From Zobellia laminariae (GTDB lineage: Bacteria; Bacteroidota; Bacteroidia; Flavobacteriales; Flavobacteriaceae): 64,000 nucleotides of DNA. The stretch's first letter is position 1, and the number at the start of each line of letters is the position of its first letter. Below are positions 1-9,470 of this stretch, piece by piece. The DNA lies in contig NZ_RCNS01000001.1 in assembly GCF_009725995.1 (NCBI RefSeq), forward strand, positions 228,283 through 292,282, written 5' to 3'. Under the pieces are notes generated by a model. That model did not search any database. It was not told the origin of the DNA and worked only from the letters and a program-made list of their open reading frames with translations. The translations under genes were made by a program, and so were the position numbers.

Positions 1-299
1 AAATCACCACTGCTTTTAAAGACCTTGTATGCAAGATATAAGAGGTAAATAGCACCCAAAACTTTAATGCCCATAAAGAGCGCCTCACTCTCTCTTATAA
101 TTATAGATACCCCAAAAGCCAATAAACTGGTATGCACTAAGCAACCAGAAATAAGACCGGCTGTAGTTGCTAACCCATATTTCTTACCATTTACAAGACT
201 TTGCATTAACACATAAATGTTGTCTGGACCGGGCGAAACGGACAAAGCCATAGTGGCCAACATAAAAGTGTAAAGTATTTCGTAATTAATTGTACCCAA
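1..299 (-). CDS. LysE/RhtB family amino-acid exporter, N-terminal part (runs off the window)
   Basis: This is the first 99 codons or so of an inner-membrane exporter of the LysE/RhtB family, which expels amino acids or their analogues. The translated start reads through a first hydrophobic helix into SVSPGPDNIYVLMQSL, the family hallmark near residue 20, followed by a glycine-rich second helix. No ATG is available upstream of the first helix; a TTG at 299 gives the usual family N-terminus, while the first ATG (263) would cut into helix 1. I therefore take TTG. The C-terminal half lies outside the window, so the substrate cannot be judged. Confidence 0.8.
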   Translation of the reverse strand, partial: MGTINYEILYTFMLATMALSVSPGPDNIYVLMQSLVNGKKYGLATTAGLISGCLVHTSLLAFGVSIIIRESEALFMGIKVLGAIYLLYLAYKVFKSSGD

Positions 300-510
300 A
301 TTCCGTTCTATTTTAAGTATAAATCATAGGTTCCAAAATTTTCTTCTGGAAACCTCAATGAGTGCACTAAAGTAAGTACTCTTTTTTATATCTTGTCACA
401 AATTCAGGTTTCAACAAAATTCATTTTTTTATGTTCTGAGTTTTTAGCTGGTCGCAATTTCCCCTCCTGTTAGGCCATAAGAGTAATTGCATCACAAAAA
501 AATAAATGAC

Positions 511-930
511 ATGAAACAAAGTCACATTACATTCACTTTGAGTTTAGTTTTGGTAGCGCTTCTTTTAGTAGCCTTTGAAATCAGAAGTGAAACTAAACCA
601 ATATCAGAAACCTTCATGCAGAAAGATAGCCTGTTACGCCATGTAGTGTTGTTTAAGTTCAAACCAGAAACTTCAAAAGAAGATATCAAAAAAGTTGAGG
701 AAGCATTTACTGCGCTTCCCTCAAAAATTCCGCAAATAGTTAGTTATGAATGGGGACTGAACAACAGCCCTGAAGGTTTAAACGAAGGTTTTACCCATTG
801 TTTTTTCCTGACTTTTGAAAGCGAAGAAGACCGTGCTATTTACTTACCTCATCCAGACCACAAAGCGTTTGGTGAAGTTTTGACTCCACATCTAGGTGGT
901 GTACTTGTTGTGGACTATTGGGCTAAATAA
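511..930 (+). CDS. Dabb (stress-responsive alpha/beta barrel) domain protein, exported or membrane-anchored
   Basis: A 139-residue protein with a hydrophobic N-terminal segment (about residues 8-22) that is either a signal peptide or a membrane anchor, followed by a Dabb ferredoxin-like domain. The domain starts at LLRHVVLFKFKPETS and ends with HLGGVLVVDYW, both typical of the family; the middle has the usual HPDHKAF segment. Dabb proteins form dimeric barrels and mostly have no known reaction. The ATG at 511 is preferred to an in-frame TTG at 487. It stands alone between a leftward exporter gene and leftward pyrD. Confidence 0.8.
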   Translation: MKQSHITFTLSLVLVALLLVAFEIRSETKPISETFMQKDSLLRHVVLFKFKPETSKEDIKKVEEAFTALPSKIPQIVSYEWGLNNSPEGLNEGFTHCFFLTFESEEDRAIYLPHPDHKAFGEVLTPHLGGVLVVDYWAK

Positions 931-969
931 GAAAATTCTATCTTATAAGCTTATCTAGTTTTCACTACC

Positions 970-2004
970 CTACCTCTTAAGAAGAGCCTTATTTATTCTT
1001 TTAATTAAACCTGGTCCTTCGTAGATAAAACCCGTATACAATTGAACTAAATCTGCTCCTGCATCTAACTTCTCTAATGCGTCTTCTTCAGAATGTATTC
1101 CGCCCACACCTATAATAGGAAAAGCCTTGTTGCTCTTTTCTGCCAAGAACCGAATTACCTCTGTACTTCTTTTAGTCAGTGGTTTTCCGCTTAATCCACC
1201 CATTTCTTTTGTAAGCGATACTTCTGATTTTAAGTTCTCTCTTTCAATGGTGGTATTGGTAGCTATAACGCCGTCAATTTTTGTATCGGCAACGATAGTA
1301 ATGATATCCAACAACTGGTCATCTGTAAGGTCTGGCGCAATTTTCAATAGAATAGGTTTTTCCTTCTGTTGTTTCTGCAAAGCCAAATTTGTATTTTCTT
1401 TTTTCAAATCCAACAAAAGAGCAGTCAAAGGTTCTTTGTCTTGAAGCTCCCGGAGTCCTGGCGTATTTGGAGAACTTACGTTGACCACAAAGTAATCTAC
1501 ATGGTCAAAAAGTGCATTAAAACAGATCAGGTAATCCGAAACGGCATCTTCATTGGGTGTAACTTTATTCTTGCCTATGTTACCTCCAATAAGCACTTTA
1601 TGCTGTTTTTTTAAACGTTCTACTGCATCCTCTACGCCCATATTATTGAAGCCCATACGATTCACAATAGCTTGATCAGGTTTTAACCTAAACAATCGCT
1701 TCTTTGGATTTCCTGCCTGCGGTTTAGGAGTAAGCGTCCCTATCTCTATAAAACCAAAACCAAAGTTGGATAATTCATTATAGAGTTTAGCATCCTTATC
1801 AAAACCAGCCGCTAGGCCTACCGGATTTTTGAATTTAATACCAAAAACCTCCTTTTCCAACCGCGGGTCTTCTATGTTATATATAGCCTTGAACAAACCG
1901 GAAAAACCAATTTTACAAAGAAAACGAACTAATGAAAAGGTTACATGGTGAGCTTTTTCCGCATCAAGCGAAAAAAGTAAGGGCTGAAGAAGAGACTTAT
2001 ACAT
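970..2004 (-). CDS. pyrD: Dihydroorotate dehydrogenase (quinone), class 2
   Basis: Oxidises dihydroorotate to orotate in pyrimidine synthesis, passing electrons to membrane quinone. The 344-residue length and the N-terminal amphipathic helix (residues 1-40) fit the membrane-associated class 2 enzyme. GLAAGFDKD (about 63-71) is the FMN/substrate loop, NRMGFNN (115-121) the orotate-binding segment, and [14 protein letters not shown] (175 on) carries the catalytic serine near 178. The C-terminal [28 protein letters not shown] is the phosphate-binding end of the barrel. pyrF lies elsewhere in the window (49 kb), so pyrimidine genes are scattered. Confidence 0.97.
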   Translation of the reverse strand: MYKSLLQPLLFSLDAEKAHHVTFSLVRFLCKIGFSGLFKAIYNIEDPRLEKEVFGIKFKNPVGLAAGFDKDAKLYNELSNFGFGFIEIGTLTPKPQAGNPKKRLFRLKPDQAIVNRMGFNNMGVEDAVERLKKQHKVLIGGNIGKNKVTPNEDAVSDYLICFNALFDHVDYFVVNVSSPNTPGLRELQDKEPLTALLLDLKKENTNLALQKQQKEKPILLKIAPDLTDDQLLDIITIVADTKIDGVIATNTTIERENLKSEVSLTKEMGGLSGKPLTKRSTEVIRFLAEKSNKAFPIIGVGGIHSEEDALEKLDAGADLVQLYTGFIYEGPGLIKRINKALLKR

Positions 2005-2127
2005 GAAGGTGGGTGGTGTTTGCGCAAAAATACAAACTTACCCCAAGTATAGGTACAACTTATCACTATTTTTAAAAATGAAAGAATGGAGTCTTTCCGA
2101 AGAAATTAACGAGTACACCACCAATAA

Positions 2128-2592
2128 TTACTCTTCTATTCCGGGAATTCCGTAAATTTTGGGCTCTACTTTAATTGGTTGTCGTATAGCCTCATTACAA
2201 AGTTGAAGGTAGCGTTCATATTGCTTAGCATTGAAAACAGAAAGAAGCTCTTTATCACTCTTGTAGGCTAAATCTAACTGCTGCTTCTGTAAAACTTTAT
2301 ATTTATCAGCTAATTTAATAAGATCCTCTTCTGTGCTTTGCGGATGTTCTGCCAATAATTTTTCAATTTGCTCTTCCGTACTTTTTGTTTTCACCTCAAG
2401 TTCCCCTTTCAAAGTTTCCATAATGGCTATTTGCTCCTCATTTAATTGAAAGATAGTCTTGATGGTTTCGCTGTTTTTACCACCTATATCTAATGTACAG
2501 TTTTGGGCATTTACAACAGAAAAGAACATTAAAAACACTAGTAAACTATATAATTTTGGCAACATATATTTCTGTTTAAAATTTAATTCCAT
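2128..2592 (-). CDS. Small secreted protein of unknown function, helical
   Basis: A 154-residue protein with a clear signal peptide ending at VVNAQ. If translation begins at the second ATG (2565), the signal peptide is more typical; the first ATG (2592) adds nine residues. The mature part begins with a single cysteine and is mostly charged helix with many Glu, Lys and Gln (about residues 40-130), then a short proline-rich tail. The overall layout recalls periplasmic Spy/CpxP-like helical proteins, but I see no LTxxQ motif and do not assign it. It lies between pyrD and a TonB-dependent receptor on the same strand. Confidence 0.6.
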   Translation of the reverse strand: MELNFKQKYMLPKLYSLLVFLMFFSVVNAQNCTLDIGGKNSETIKTIFQLNEEQIAIMETLKGELEVKTKSTEEQIEKLLAEHPQSTEEDLIKLADKYKVLQKQQLDLAYKSDKELLSVFNAKQYERYLQLCNEAIRQPIKVEPKIYGIPGIEE

Positions 2593-2655
2593 TTATATAA
2601 ACAGCAATTTAAGTGAAAAATTATATTTCTTCTTTGAATGACATCTTTAAACAAA

Positions 2656-2687
2656 AATAAAGGCTGCCCTTTAGGACAGCCTTTATT
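2656..2687 (-). terminator. Intrinsic terminator of the TonB-dependent receptor gene
   Basis: Read leftward, a stem of 11 plus 2 base pairs with one mismatch (arms 2656-2669 and 2674-2687) closes a four-base loop and is followed by a T-rich run. It lies 23 bases beyond the stop codon of the receptor gene. Confidence 0.8.
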
Positions 2688-2709
2688 AATAAATTTTTGA
2701 CTTTTTATT

Positions 2710-5634
2710 TTACTTAAGTGTGAAACTCACTCTTGCGAATAAGAATCGACCACCAATACCAAATTGTTGTGCTCTACGAGACCAATCAAAACGGCCTGAA
2801 CTTCTATTATTAAACTGCTCTTCTGCCCTGTCTGGGTAGATGTCCAATAAGTTGTTTGCTCCTAATGTAAGTGTTAAAGCATCTGTTGCCTTATACCCTA
2901 TAGAAAGGTCTGTTACTATCTTAGAACCAAAATCTTGTTGGTTTGCTACAACAGTAGTAGCTTCAGTAACCTCACCAAAATATACATTTCTCAAGAACAT
3001 AACCCATTTATCAGAAGTAAGACTATTTGAAAGATTAAGTTTCGTACGTGGTACGGCCTCTTCTAAATACACTCTACTATCTTCTGGAAAGTAAGTATCT
3101 ACAAGACCTGCATCTTTTAACACCTCTGATGAATTAATATCACCTATTTGGTTAGTTTTAGATAACGTTCCTGCTAAATCAGATTTCAACCTCCATTTAT
3201 CACTTAAATTGGCAGTATGCGTAAGTACAACATCCAATCCACGAGACTCCGTGTTGATTGCATTCGCAAAGAAGGAAGCTGCAGTTGCATTGGCCTGCTT
3301 AAGTAAATTGAACAGTTCTAATTGTGCACCAGAATATACAGGATTATCATCAACATCTACTACTACATCTCCATTATCATCAACATCAGGAGAAGCCTTG
3401 AATTGACCTGTATAAACCACCCTGTCATTAATCTCTACATAATAACCATCAACGGTTAAAGTAAGATTTGCATCTGGAATTTTCGCTGTGAATCCAACAC
3501 TAACACTACTTGAAGTTTCTTCCTTTAATTCCGGAATACCCAAAAGCTTGGCTGCTCTACTATCATTGGCAAAAGTACCCACCTCTTGCGGATTACCATT
3601 CTGATCAAAAATTGTAGATGTAGAGTTGAAGTTTATCTGGTGTAAAGAAGGTGCTCTAAAACCTGTATTGGCCGCAGCTCTAAGGTTTATATTATCATTT
3701 ATTTTATAACGAGCAGCTAATTTAAAATTTATGGTAGAACCAAAATCGCTATAATTCTCAAAACGTGTAGCAAAACTAGCTACGAACTTTTCTGAAAAAT
3801 CTGCTTCTAAATCAACATAACCTGCAACACTACTACGTCCACGTGACAATTCATTACCTGGACTAAATCCTGGAAAAACCTGAGACCCACCTGGTCTTCC
3901 ATTTCCAAAGAAATCTTGTGATGCCTGTTGGGACGCTAATGTAATACGCTGCCCATCTGCCGTATATTGCGAATACGAAGCTTCTTCTCCTTCAACAATA
4001 TCATAGTTTTCAACACGGTATTCCGCACCAAAAGCAACATTCAAACCAGACATAGCATCTTCAAAAAAGCGAGTTACGTCTAAATTAGCTGTATTCTGTG
4101 CAAAAGAAAAACCACCTGCATCAAAAATAGTAGGTGATGCATTTTGCATAGAAGCATTAAATGTGTTTCCAATAGTATATAGAAAAGAGTTCTTTCCATA
4201 GGTGTTACTTAAATCAACATCCCACTCATTAATCTTTCCTTTAATACCTACAGATAAAGACCTGTCTTTAATCGTTGAATTAATTTCAGGTAAAAACCCG
4301 TTCATATATGCCGGTGTAAACGTTCTGCTTTGATTAGGCAAACGATAGAAACCAGCTGAATTACCAGTTCTTGAACTAATACCAGCAAAAGAATACACTT
4401 CCGTTCCGTTATCATCTAAAGGCAAAGAAAAGTTAGCAAAAATCCGTCCACCACGTAAGGCTGACTGACCAACCCTCATGTTATAATCGTTTCGTTGTTG
4501 CCCTCTTGCGGAAAGTTCTGCTTCCGTAGCATCAGCAGATAAAATGGGTTGAAGCTCTGCTTTCGTAGTGGCTCCGTTCAAGTTTATTCCCGCTTGATTT
4601 GCGTATTGGATAACATCTGTTACATCATCATCTAATAAATTAGTTAAATTATAACCGTCACCATTAGCAATTCTTTCGATTACATTATACTGATTAAAAA
4701 CATCACCATCCCATTCTTTCATTCTACCGTAAGGCTGACGAACATCAAAATCACCAGAAAGATTTAACAAACCTCCATTTTGCCCTAAAGGAACTCCGTA
4801 ACTAGCAGCAATGTTAGTTGTTGCGCCATCTACTCCACCAGTTTGATCATTGGCGTTCTTGGAAAAATTAGCACCCGTGGTAACGGACATGTTCAGTTCA
4901 TTTACACTTCTATTCAAAACAATGTTGATAACACCAGCTATGGCATCGGACCCATATTGGGCAGCTGCACCATCTCTTAAAACTTCAATACGCTGAATAG
5001 CCGCTGCCGGTATAGCATTTAAATCCGTACCAACACTACCACGTCCAAAAGTTCCGTTTACATTAATCAAAGAAGATGTATGTCTTCTTTTTCCATTAAT
5101 TAGTACTAAAACCTGATCAGGACCTAAACCTCTTAAAGAAGCAGGGTCAACGTGATCTGTACCATCTGAAATAGTTTGGGTGTTTGAAGTAAAAGAAGGT
5201 GCCACGTAATTCAGGATCTGGTTCAAGTTCACCTGCGGGGCCACACTGTTCAGTTCTTTCATACTTATTACATCTACCGGAACCATACTTTCAGTAGCTG
5301 TTCTATTAGGGTTACGCGAACCTATAATGACAACTTCTGACAAAGCTACGCCAGAAGAGAGTTGTATACTCATTCCGCCAGCTTCAGCAACAACTTCCTT
5401 CTTTTCATAACCAATATAAGAGACAACAAGCTTGTCTCCAACCTCAGCATTTATTGAAAATAAACCGTCAAAATCTGTAGTGGAACCAGTGGTTGTTCCC
5501 TTAATTACCACTGAAGCGCCGGGTAAAGGGCCGCCGTCTTCATCTAATACTGTACCCGATATTTGGGCACTGGCAATACCTATAACACTCATAAAGAGTG
5601 CATAGCATAAAAAATACTGTTTTTTCATAATCAT
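2710..5634 (-). CDS. TonB-dependent outer-membrane receptor with N-terminal carboxypeptidase-D-like domain
   Basis: A 974-residue outer-membrane active transporter. A signal peptide (about residues 1-24, ending IASAQ) is followed by a CarboxypepD-like domain (GTVLDEDGGPLPGASVVIKG), a plug domain (LNQILNYVAP, then RIEVLRDGAAAQYGSDAIAGVINIVL near 210-240), and a 22-stranded barrel ending in an aromatic residue pattern (FARVSFTLK). No SusD-like partner gene lies next to it, which argues against a glycan PUL. The plug sequence resembles receptors annotated for iron complexes or vitamins, but the substrate is not readable. It ends at a good terminator and diverges from pepT. Confidence 0.93.
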   Translation of the reverse strand: MIMKKQYFLCYALFMSVIGIASAQISGTVLDEDGGPLPGASVVIKGTTTGSTTDFDGLFSINAEVGDKLVVSYIGYEKKEVVAEAGGMSIQLSSGVALSEVVIIGSRNPNRTATESMVPVDVISMKELNSVAPQVNLNQILNYVAPSFTSNTQTISDGTDHVDPASLRGLGPDQVLVLINGKRRHTSSLINVNGTFGRGSVGTDLNAIPAAAIQRIEVLRDGAAAQYGSDAIAGVINIVLNRSVNELNMSVTTGANFSKNANDQTGGVDGATTNIAASYGVPLGQNGGLLNLSGDFDVRQPYGRMKEWDGDVFNQYNVIERIANGDGYNLTNLLDDDVTDVIQYANQAGINLNGATTKAELQPILSADATEAELSARGQQRNDYNMRVGQSALRGGRIFANFSLPLDDNGTEVYSFAGISSRTGNSAGFYRLPNQSRTFTPAYMNGFLPEINSTIKDRSLSVGIKGKINEWDVDLSNTYGKNSFLYTIGNTFNASMQNASPTIFDAGGFSFAQNTANLDVTRFFEDAMSGLNVAFGAEYRVENYDIVEGEEASYSQYTADGQRITLASQQASQDFFGNGRPGGSQVFPGFSPGNELSRGRSSVAGYVDLEADFSEKFVASFATRFENYSDFGSTINFKLAARYKINDNINLRAAANTGFRAPSLHQINFNSTSTIFDQNGNPQEVGTFANDSRAAKLLGIPELKEETSSSVSVGFTAKIPDANLTLTVDGYYVEINDRVVYTGQFKASPDVDDNGDVVVDVDDNPVYSGAQLELFNLLKQANATAASFFANAINTESRGLDVVLTHTANLSDKWRLKSDLAGTLSKTNQIGDINSSEVLKDAGLVDTYFPEDSRVYLEEAVPRTKLNLSNSLTSDKWVMFLRNVYFGEVTEATTVVANQQDFGSKIVTDLSIGYKATDALTLTLGANNLLDIYPDRAEEQFNNRSSGRFDWSRRAQQFGIGGRFLFARVSFTLK

Positions 5635-5721
5635 AAGTTTGAGTTAATTCTATGAGAAGTTAACTAAATTTTAAGTTTTATGTAAGAAAAACACTAAAAA
5701 TATAGTCTTAAAAAAAGTGTA

Positions 5722-5754
5722 TTTGTACCTAATAAGTCCTATTTTGTACTTTTG
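5722..5754 (+). promoter_or_regulatory. Promoter of pepT (Bacteroidota consensus)
   Basis: TTTG at 5722-5725 and TACTTTTG at 5747-5754 match the Bacteroidota -33/-7 consensus (TTTG-N19-21-TANNTTTG) with a 21-base spacer. The expected start of transcription near 5761 leaves about 10 bases before the ATG at 5771. Confidence 0.8.
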
Positions 5755-5770
5755 ATTTAAAATTAGAATA

Positions 5771-7000
5771 ATGCAAAATATCATTGATCGCTTTTTAAAA
5801 TATATTAAAATTGATACCCAAAGCGACCCAAATTCCGAAACTACCCCCAGTACTGAAAAACAATGGCATTTAGCAGATTTGCTCGTTGAGGAATTATTAG
5901 AGATTGGAATGGAAGAAGTCTCCATTGATAATAAGGCATACATTACGGCTACCCTACCCAGTAATATTAAAACAGATGTTCCTACTATTGGTTTTATCTC
6001 TCACTTTGATACTTCACCAGATTTCTCAGGAACAAATGTTAATCCTCAAATAATTGAGAATTATGATGGTAAGGATATTATTCTTAATGCACGGGAGAAC
6101 ATAGTGCTTTCCCCTGATTATTTTGAAGACTTATTACAATATAAAGGTCAAACTTTAATTACAACAGACGGCACAACATTACTTGGTGCTGATGATAAAG
6201 CAGGTATTACGGAAATTGTTACAGCAATGGAATACCTTATTAACCACCCAGAAATAAAACACGGCAAAATTAGGGTAGGTTTTACTCCCGATGAAGAAAT
6301 AGGTCGCGGAGCACATCATTTTGATGTTGATAAATTTGGAGCAGATTGGGCCTACACTATGGATGGAAGCCAAATTGGCGAACTAGAATACGAGAACTTT
6401 AATGCCGCCAGTGCCAAAGTGGTCATTAAAGGGAGAAGCGTACACCCTGGTTACGCCAAAAATAAAATGGTGAACGCCATAAGTATAGCCAGCGAATTTC
6501 TAGAAATCTTACCACCTGAAGAAACGCCTCAGAACACATCTGGTAGAGAAGGCTTTTTTCACGTGCATTATATAAAAGGAGAAATAGAACATGCCGAATT
6601 TGAGCTAATTGTTCGTGATCATGACAAAACCTTTTTTGAAAATCGAAAACAATTGCTTCGTGATATTACGGATAGGCTTAACGATATTCATGGCAATTGC
6701 ATAAGCATAGAAATAAAAGATCAGTATTTTAATATGCGTGAAAAGGTGGAACCTGTCTTCCACATAGTAGAACTTGCAAAGGAAGCTATGGAGGCCATGC
6801 GTATTACTCCTATCATAAAACCCATACGCGGCGGAACCGATGGCTCACAACTAAGTTATATGGGATTACCTTGCCCTAATATCTTTGCTGGGGGACATAA
6901 CTTTCACGGTAAATATGAGTACGTTCCGGTAGAAAGCATGATAAAAGCAACAGAGGTTATTATTAAAATTTGTGAGTTAGCAGCGAAAAAGGCTGTATAA
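5771..7000 (+). CDS. pepT: Peptidase T (tripeptide aminopeptidase)
   Basis: A cytoplasmic dizinc M20 peptidase that releases the N-terminal residue of tripeptides. The 409-residue length is normal. The metal sites are visible: GFISHFDTSPDFSG (first His and the following Asp), TTLLGADDKAGI (bridging Asp), FTPDEEIGRGAHHF (catalytic Glu pair), YTMDGSQIGELEYENF, and near the C-terminus RGGTDGSQLSYMGLPCPNIFAGGHNFHGKYE (last His). A dimerisation domain sits between about 210 and 320. It has its own promoter and is followed 50 bases later by the YdeI-type gene, probably co-transcribed. Confidence 0.97.
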   Translation: MQNIIDRFLKYIKIDTQSDPNSETTPSTEKQWHLADLLVEELLEIGMEEVSIDNKAYITATLPSNIKTDVPTIGFISHFDTSPDFSGTNVNPQIIENYDGKDIILNARENIVLSPDYFEDLLQYKGQTLITTDGTTLLGADDKAGITEIVTAMEYLINHPEIKHGKIRVGFTPDEEIGRGAHHFDVDKFGADWAYTMDGSQIGELEYENFNAASAKVVIKGRSVHPGYAKNKMVNAISIASEFLEILPPEETPQNTSGREGFFHVHYIKGEIEHAEFELIVRDHDKTFFENRKQLLRDITDRLNDIHGNCISIEIKDQYFNMREKVEPVFHIVELAKEAMEAMRITPIIKPIRGGTDGSQLSYMGLPCPNIFAGGHNFHGKYEYVPVESMIKATEVIIKICELAAKKAV

Positions 7001-7050
7001 CAACAAATCCCTATCTTTAGAAAAGAAACCTAATAACGGTCTACATTTCT

Positions 7051-7650
7051 ATGGACATATCTGAAAAAACAGAAGCTTATTACGCGGAAGAGCACCCTTT
7101 TAAAATGGGTATTGCTTTACTGCGCGATTTAGTATTGAAAACAGATCTGGTAGAAACATACAAATGGAACTTCCCAACGTATACTCTTAATAAGAAGAAC
7201 GTTCTAGCTATTTGTAAATTCAAAAATCATTTTGGTATCTGGTTCTTTAACGGTGTCCTTCTGAGCGACCCAGAAGATATACTGGAAAATGCCCAAAAAG
7301 GCAAAACCCAAGCTATGCGTCATTGGAAATTCTACTCAGAAAAGCATGTAGATATTTTAAAAGTATCCGCATATATTAATGAGGCCATTGAAAACCAGAA
7401 AAAAGGAATTGAGTTAATTAGAGCTCCAAAAGAGAAAACAACAAGCGTAGTTATTCCCATTGAATTAAAAAGCGCTTTTGACATTCATCCTAAAGCAAAA
7501 AGTGCTTTCAAAAAATTAACTCCTTACAAGCAAAAAGAATACACGGAATACATTGCAAACGCCAAGCGCGAGAAGACAAAAGCAAGCAGGTTGGAGAAGA
7601 TTTTACCGATGATTATTGATGGTAAAGGTCTAAACGACATGTACCGATAG
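7051..7650 (+). CDS. DUF1801 / YdeI-OmpD-associated family protein
   Basis: A 199-residue cytoplasmic protein made of two recognisable parts. The N-terminal two thirds is a DUF1801 (YdhG-like) fold: YKWNFPTYTLNKKNVLAICKFKNHFGIWFFNGVLLSD. The C-terminal part, from about residue 140, is the YdeI/OmpD-associated helical tail: FKKLTPYKQKEYTEYIANAKREKTKASRLEKIL, which ends as usual with a short flexible segment. The biochemical role of the family is unknown despite its bacteriocin-protection label. It follows pepT on the same strand and ends at a hairpin. Confidence 0.85.
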   Translation: MDISEKTEAYYAEEHPFKMGIALLRDLVLKTDLVETYKWNFPTYTLNKKNVLAICKFKNHFGIWFFNGVLLSDPEDILENAQKGKTQAMRHWKFYSEKHVDILKVSAYINEAIENQKKGIELIRAPKEKTTSVVIPIELKSAFDIHPKAKSAFKKLTPYKQKEYTEYIANAKREKTKASRLEKILPMIIDGKGLNDMYR

Positions 7651-7652
7651 AA

Positions 7653-7690
7653 AAGCTTCCAAATTCTTATTTACAAAAACTTGGAAGCAT
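7653..7690 (+). terminator. Hairpin between convergent genes (probable bidirectional terminator)
   Basis: Arms AAGCTTCCAA (7653-7662) and TTGGAAGC (7681-7688) can pair over an 18-base loop between the convergent YdeI-type and oxidoreductase genes. T-rich sequence follows. The loop is long, so confidence is moderate. Confidence 0.5.
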
Positions 7691-7697
7691 CGTTTTA

Positions 7698-9047
7698 TTA
7701 TAACATAGGTAGCTTCCAATTGTTTTGATAATTGGCCGTAATTAACTTATTAGCATCTTCCTCTTTAAACTTATCAGATGGAGCATCCCAATAAATACGA
7801 TTACCCGTTTTAAAAGCCACGTTACCCATATGAGATACTAAGGCTGCGTCATAACCCACTTTAATAGGCGCATTAAGCTTAGTGTTATCTCTACTCTTTA
7901 CAGCTTCTATAAAGTTTGCTGTATGCAGATCCAAACCACTAGCGTTACCGTTATCATAAGAAACTGCTTCCATTTTAGGGGTTCCTTTTTTACCCCAACC
8001 CGCAAATTCTTCTTCCGGTATAACTTCCCAGCCGTTACGATCTACTACAAGGGTACCATTATTCCCAATAAAAGCAATGCCATGGTTACGACCATAATTC
8101 CCGCCATCTATTCCCGTAGCATGCTCCCAAAGTATTGAAAACCCGTCATATTCATAAACGGTTTGTAAGGTATCAGGAGTTTCAGAAGCATCTTCAGGGT
8201 ACGCGAACTTTCCACCTAATGCCATTACAGATTTAGGAGTTCCTGCTTTCATTCCGTATAAAGCATAATCTAACAAATGCACACCCCAGTCGGTCATCAA
8301 TCCTCCTGCATAATCCCAAAACCACCGAAAATTAAAATGAAACCGATTCGCATTAAAAGCACGTTCCGGAGCAGGACCTAACCACATTTTGTAATCTACG
8401 CCTTCCGGAGCTACAGAATCTGCAACAACAGGCACAGGTTTCATCCAACCTTGATAGGCCCATGCTTTTGCCAAGCGAATGTTTCCTAATTTACCGGAAT
8501 GCACAAAATTAATAGCATCTACAAAATGAGGTTGACTACGCTGCCATTGACCAACTTGAACCATACGGTCGCTGGAGCTTACGTAATTCAACATTATATT
8601 AGACTCCTGAATAGAATTAGCTATTGGCTTCTCACAATAAACGTCCTTTCCTGCCATAAGGGCATCAGTCAATTGTAGACAATGCCAGTGGTCTGGCGTT
8701 CCAATAATAACTACATCAATATCTTTATTCTCTAGTAACTTACGATAATCACGATACCACAAGGGCTTTTTAATTCCTGCTTTTTCAAGGTCTGCAGTTC
8801 TTGTCTTTAATACAGCTTCATCTACATCACAAAGCGCAATAACGTTCGTTTCGCTCATCTTTAACATTGAGGTCAAATCGCTAAAACCCATCCCCTTACA
8901 ACCAATCAATCCAACATTGATTCGGTCATTAGGACCAACACGTTTGCGCATAGTAGCTAAAAGTTCCATTGGAAATAAAAATGCAGCACTAGACCCAGCT
9001 AGGGCCAATGAACTTCTTTTGATAAAGTTTCGTCTATTTTGGTACAT
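7698..9047 (-). CDS. GFO/IDH/MocA family oxidoreductase with Tat signal
   Basis: An NAD(P)-dependent sugar or polyol dehydrogenase-type protein of 449 residues exported by the Tat system. The N-terminus NRRNFIKRSSLALAGSS is a twin-arginine signal. The Rossmann domain follows (INVGLIGCKGMG, then CDVDEA and VVIIGTPDHWHCLQLTDALMAGKDVYCEKP at about 105-145, with the family EKP lysine). The C-terminal domain has GGLMTDWGVHLLDYALYGM. Flavobacteria often have several such secreted members, related to glycosidases of GH109 type, but I see no proof of hydrolase activity. It is monocistronic. Confidence 0.93.
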   Translation of the reverse strand: MYQNRRNFIKRSSLALAGSSAAFLFPMELLATMRKRVGPNDRINVGLIGCKGMGFSDLTSMLKMSETNVIALCDVDEAVLKTRTADLEKAGIKKPLWYRDYRKLLENKDIDVVIIGTPDHWHCLQLTDALMAGKDVYCEKPIANSIQESNIMLNYVSSSDRMVQVGQWQRSQPHFVDAINFVHSGKLGNIRLAKAWAYQGWMKPVPVVADSVAPEGVDYKMWLGPAPERAFNANRFHFNFRWFWDYAGGLMTDWGVHLLDYALYGMKAGTPKSVMALGGKFAYPEDASETPDTLQTVYEYDGFSILWEHATGIDGGNYGRNHGIAFIGNNGTLVVDRNGWEVIPEEEFAGWGKKGTPKMEAVSYDNGNASGLDLHTANFIEAVKSRDNTKLNAPIKVGYDAALVSHMGNVAFKTGNRIYWDAPSDKFKEEDANKLITANYQNNWKLPML

Positions 9048-9110
9048 CGTTCAAGTTGTTTTGTTCAGAAGATGAATATACTAATTTACGGTAGCACGAG
9101 ACCAAAAAAA

Positions 9111-9138
9111 AAACACCGCTAATTGCTTAGTGGTGTTT
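9111..9138 (-). terminator. Intrinsic terminator of the nusB-DUF1573-yajC operon
   Basis: Arms of 12 base pairs with one G-T pair close the loop TTGC. Read leftward it is followed by ten T residues, a strong terminator just beyond the yajC stop. T residues also follow on the other strand. Confidence 0.88.
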
Positions 9139-9160
9139 TTAATTTACTGATTGTGTACAG

Positions 9161-9448
9161 TTATTTCTTTTCGGGAGCGTTCAATTTTTTGCTCATTTCC
9201 ATAGAAATGGAAGAACGATCAAATTTTAATTTACCAGCCATAGTTTCTAGTATGCAAGAAAAATCACTATCGTTAAGATCCATGATCTTACCATGCAAAC
9301 CACTTTTTGTAACTACCCTATCGCCTCTTTTTAATTCAGCTGCGAATTTCTTTTCATCTTTCTGGCGTTTCATTTGAGGTCGTATCATAAAGAAATACGC
9401 TACCACAAAAATCAAAATCATCGGAAGAAACTGTCCTATATCACCCAT
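9161..9448 (-). CDS. yajC: Preprotein translocase subunit YajC
   Basis: A single-span inner-membrane accessory protein of the Sec translocase (SecDF-YajC). Its 95 residues show one membrane helix (LPMILIFVVAYFFMIRPQMKRQKDEKKF, about 8-30) with the characteristic RPQMKRQKD stretch, then the small cytoplasmic domain LKRGDRVVTKSGLHGKIMDL. It is the last gene of a leftward operon with nusB and a DUF1573 lipoprotein, an order common in flavobacteria, and ends at a strong terminator. Confidence 0.96.
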   Translation of the reverse strand: MGDIGQFLPMILIFVVAYFFMIRPQMKRQKDEKKFAAELKRGDRVVTKSGLHGKIMDLNDSDFSCILETMAGKLKFDRSSISMEMSKKLNAPEKK

Positions 9449-9470
9449 ATTTTAAATATCTAATCTATTG

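Noticed and set aside
360..387. Hairpin GAGTGC/GTACTC followed by six T residues
   Set aside because: No rightward gene ends here and the stem is short with a G-T pair, so I do not call it a terminator.
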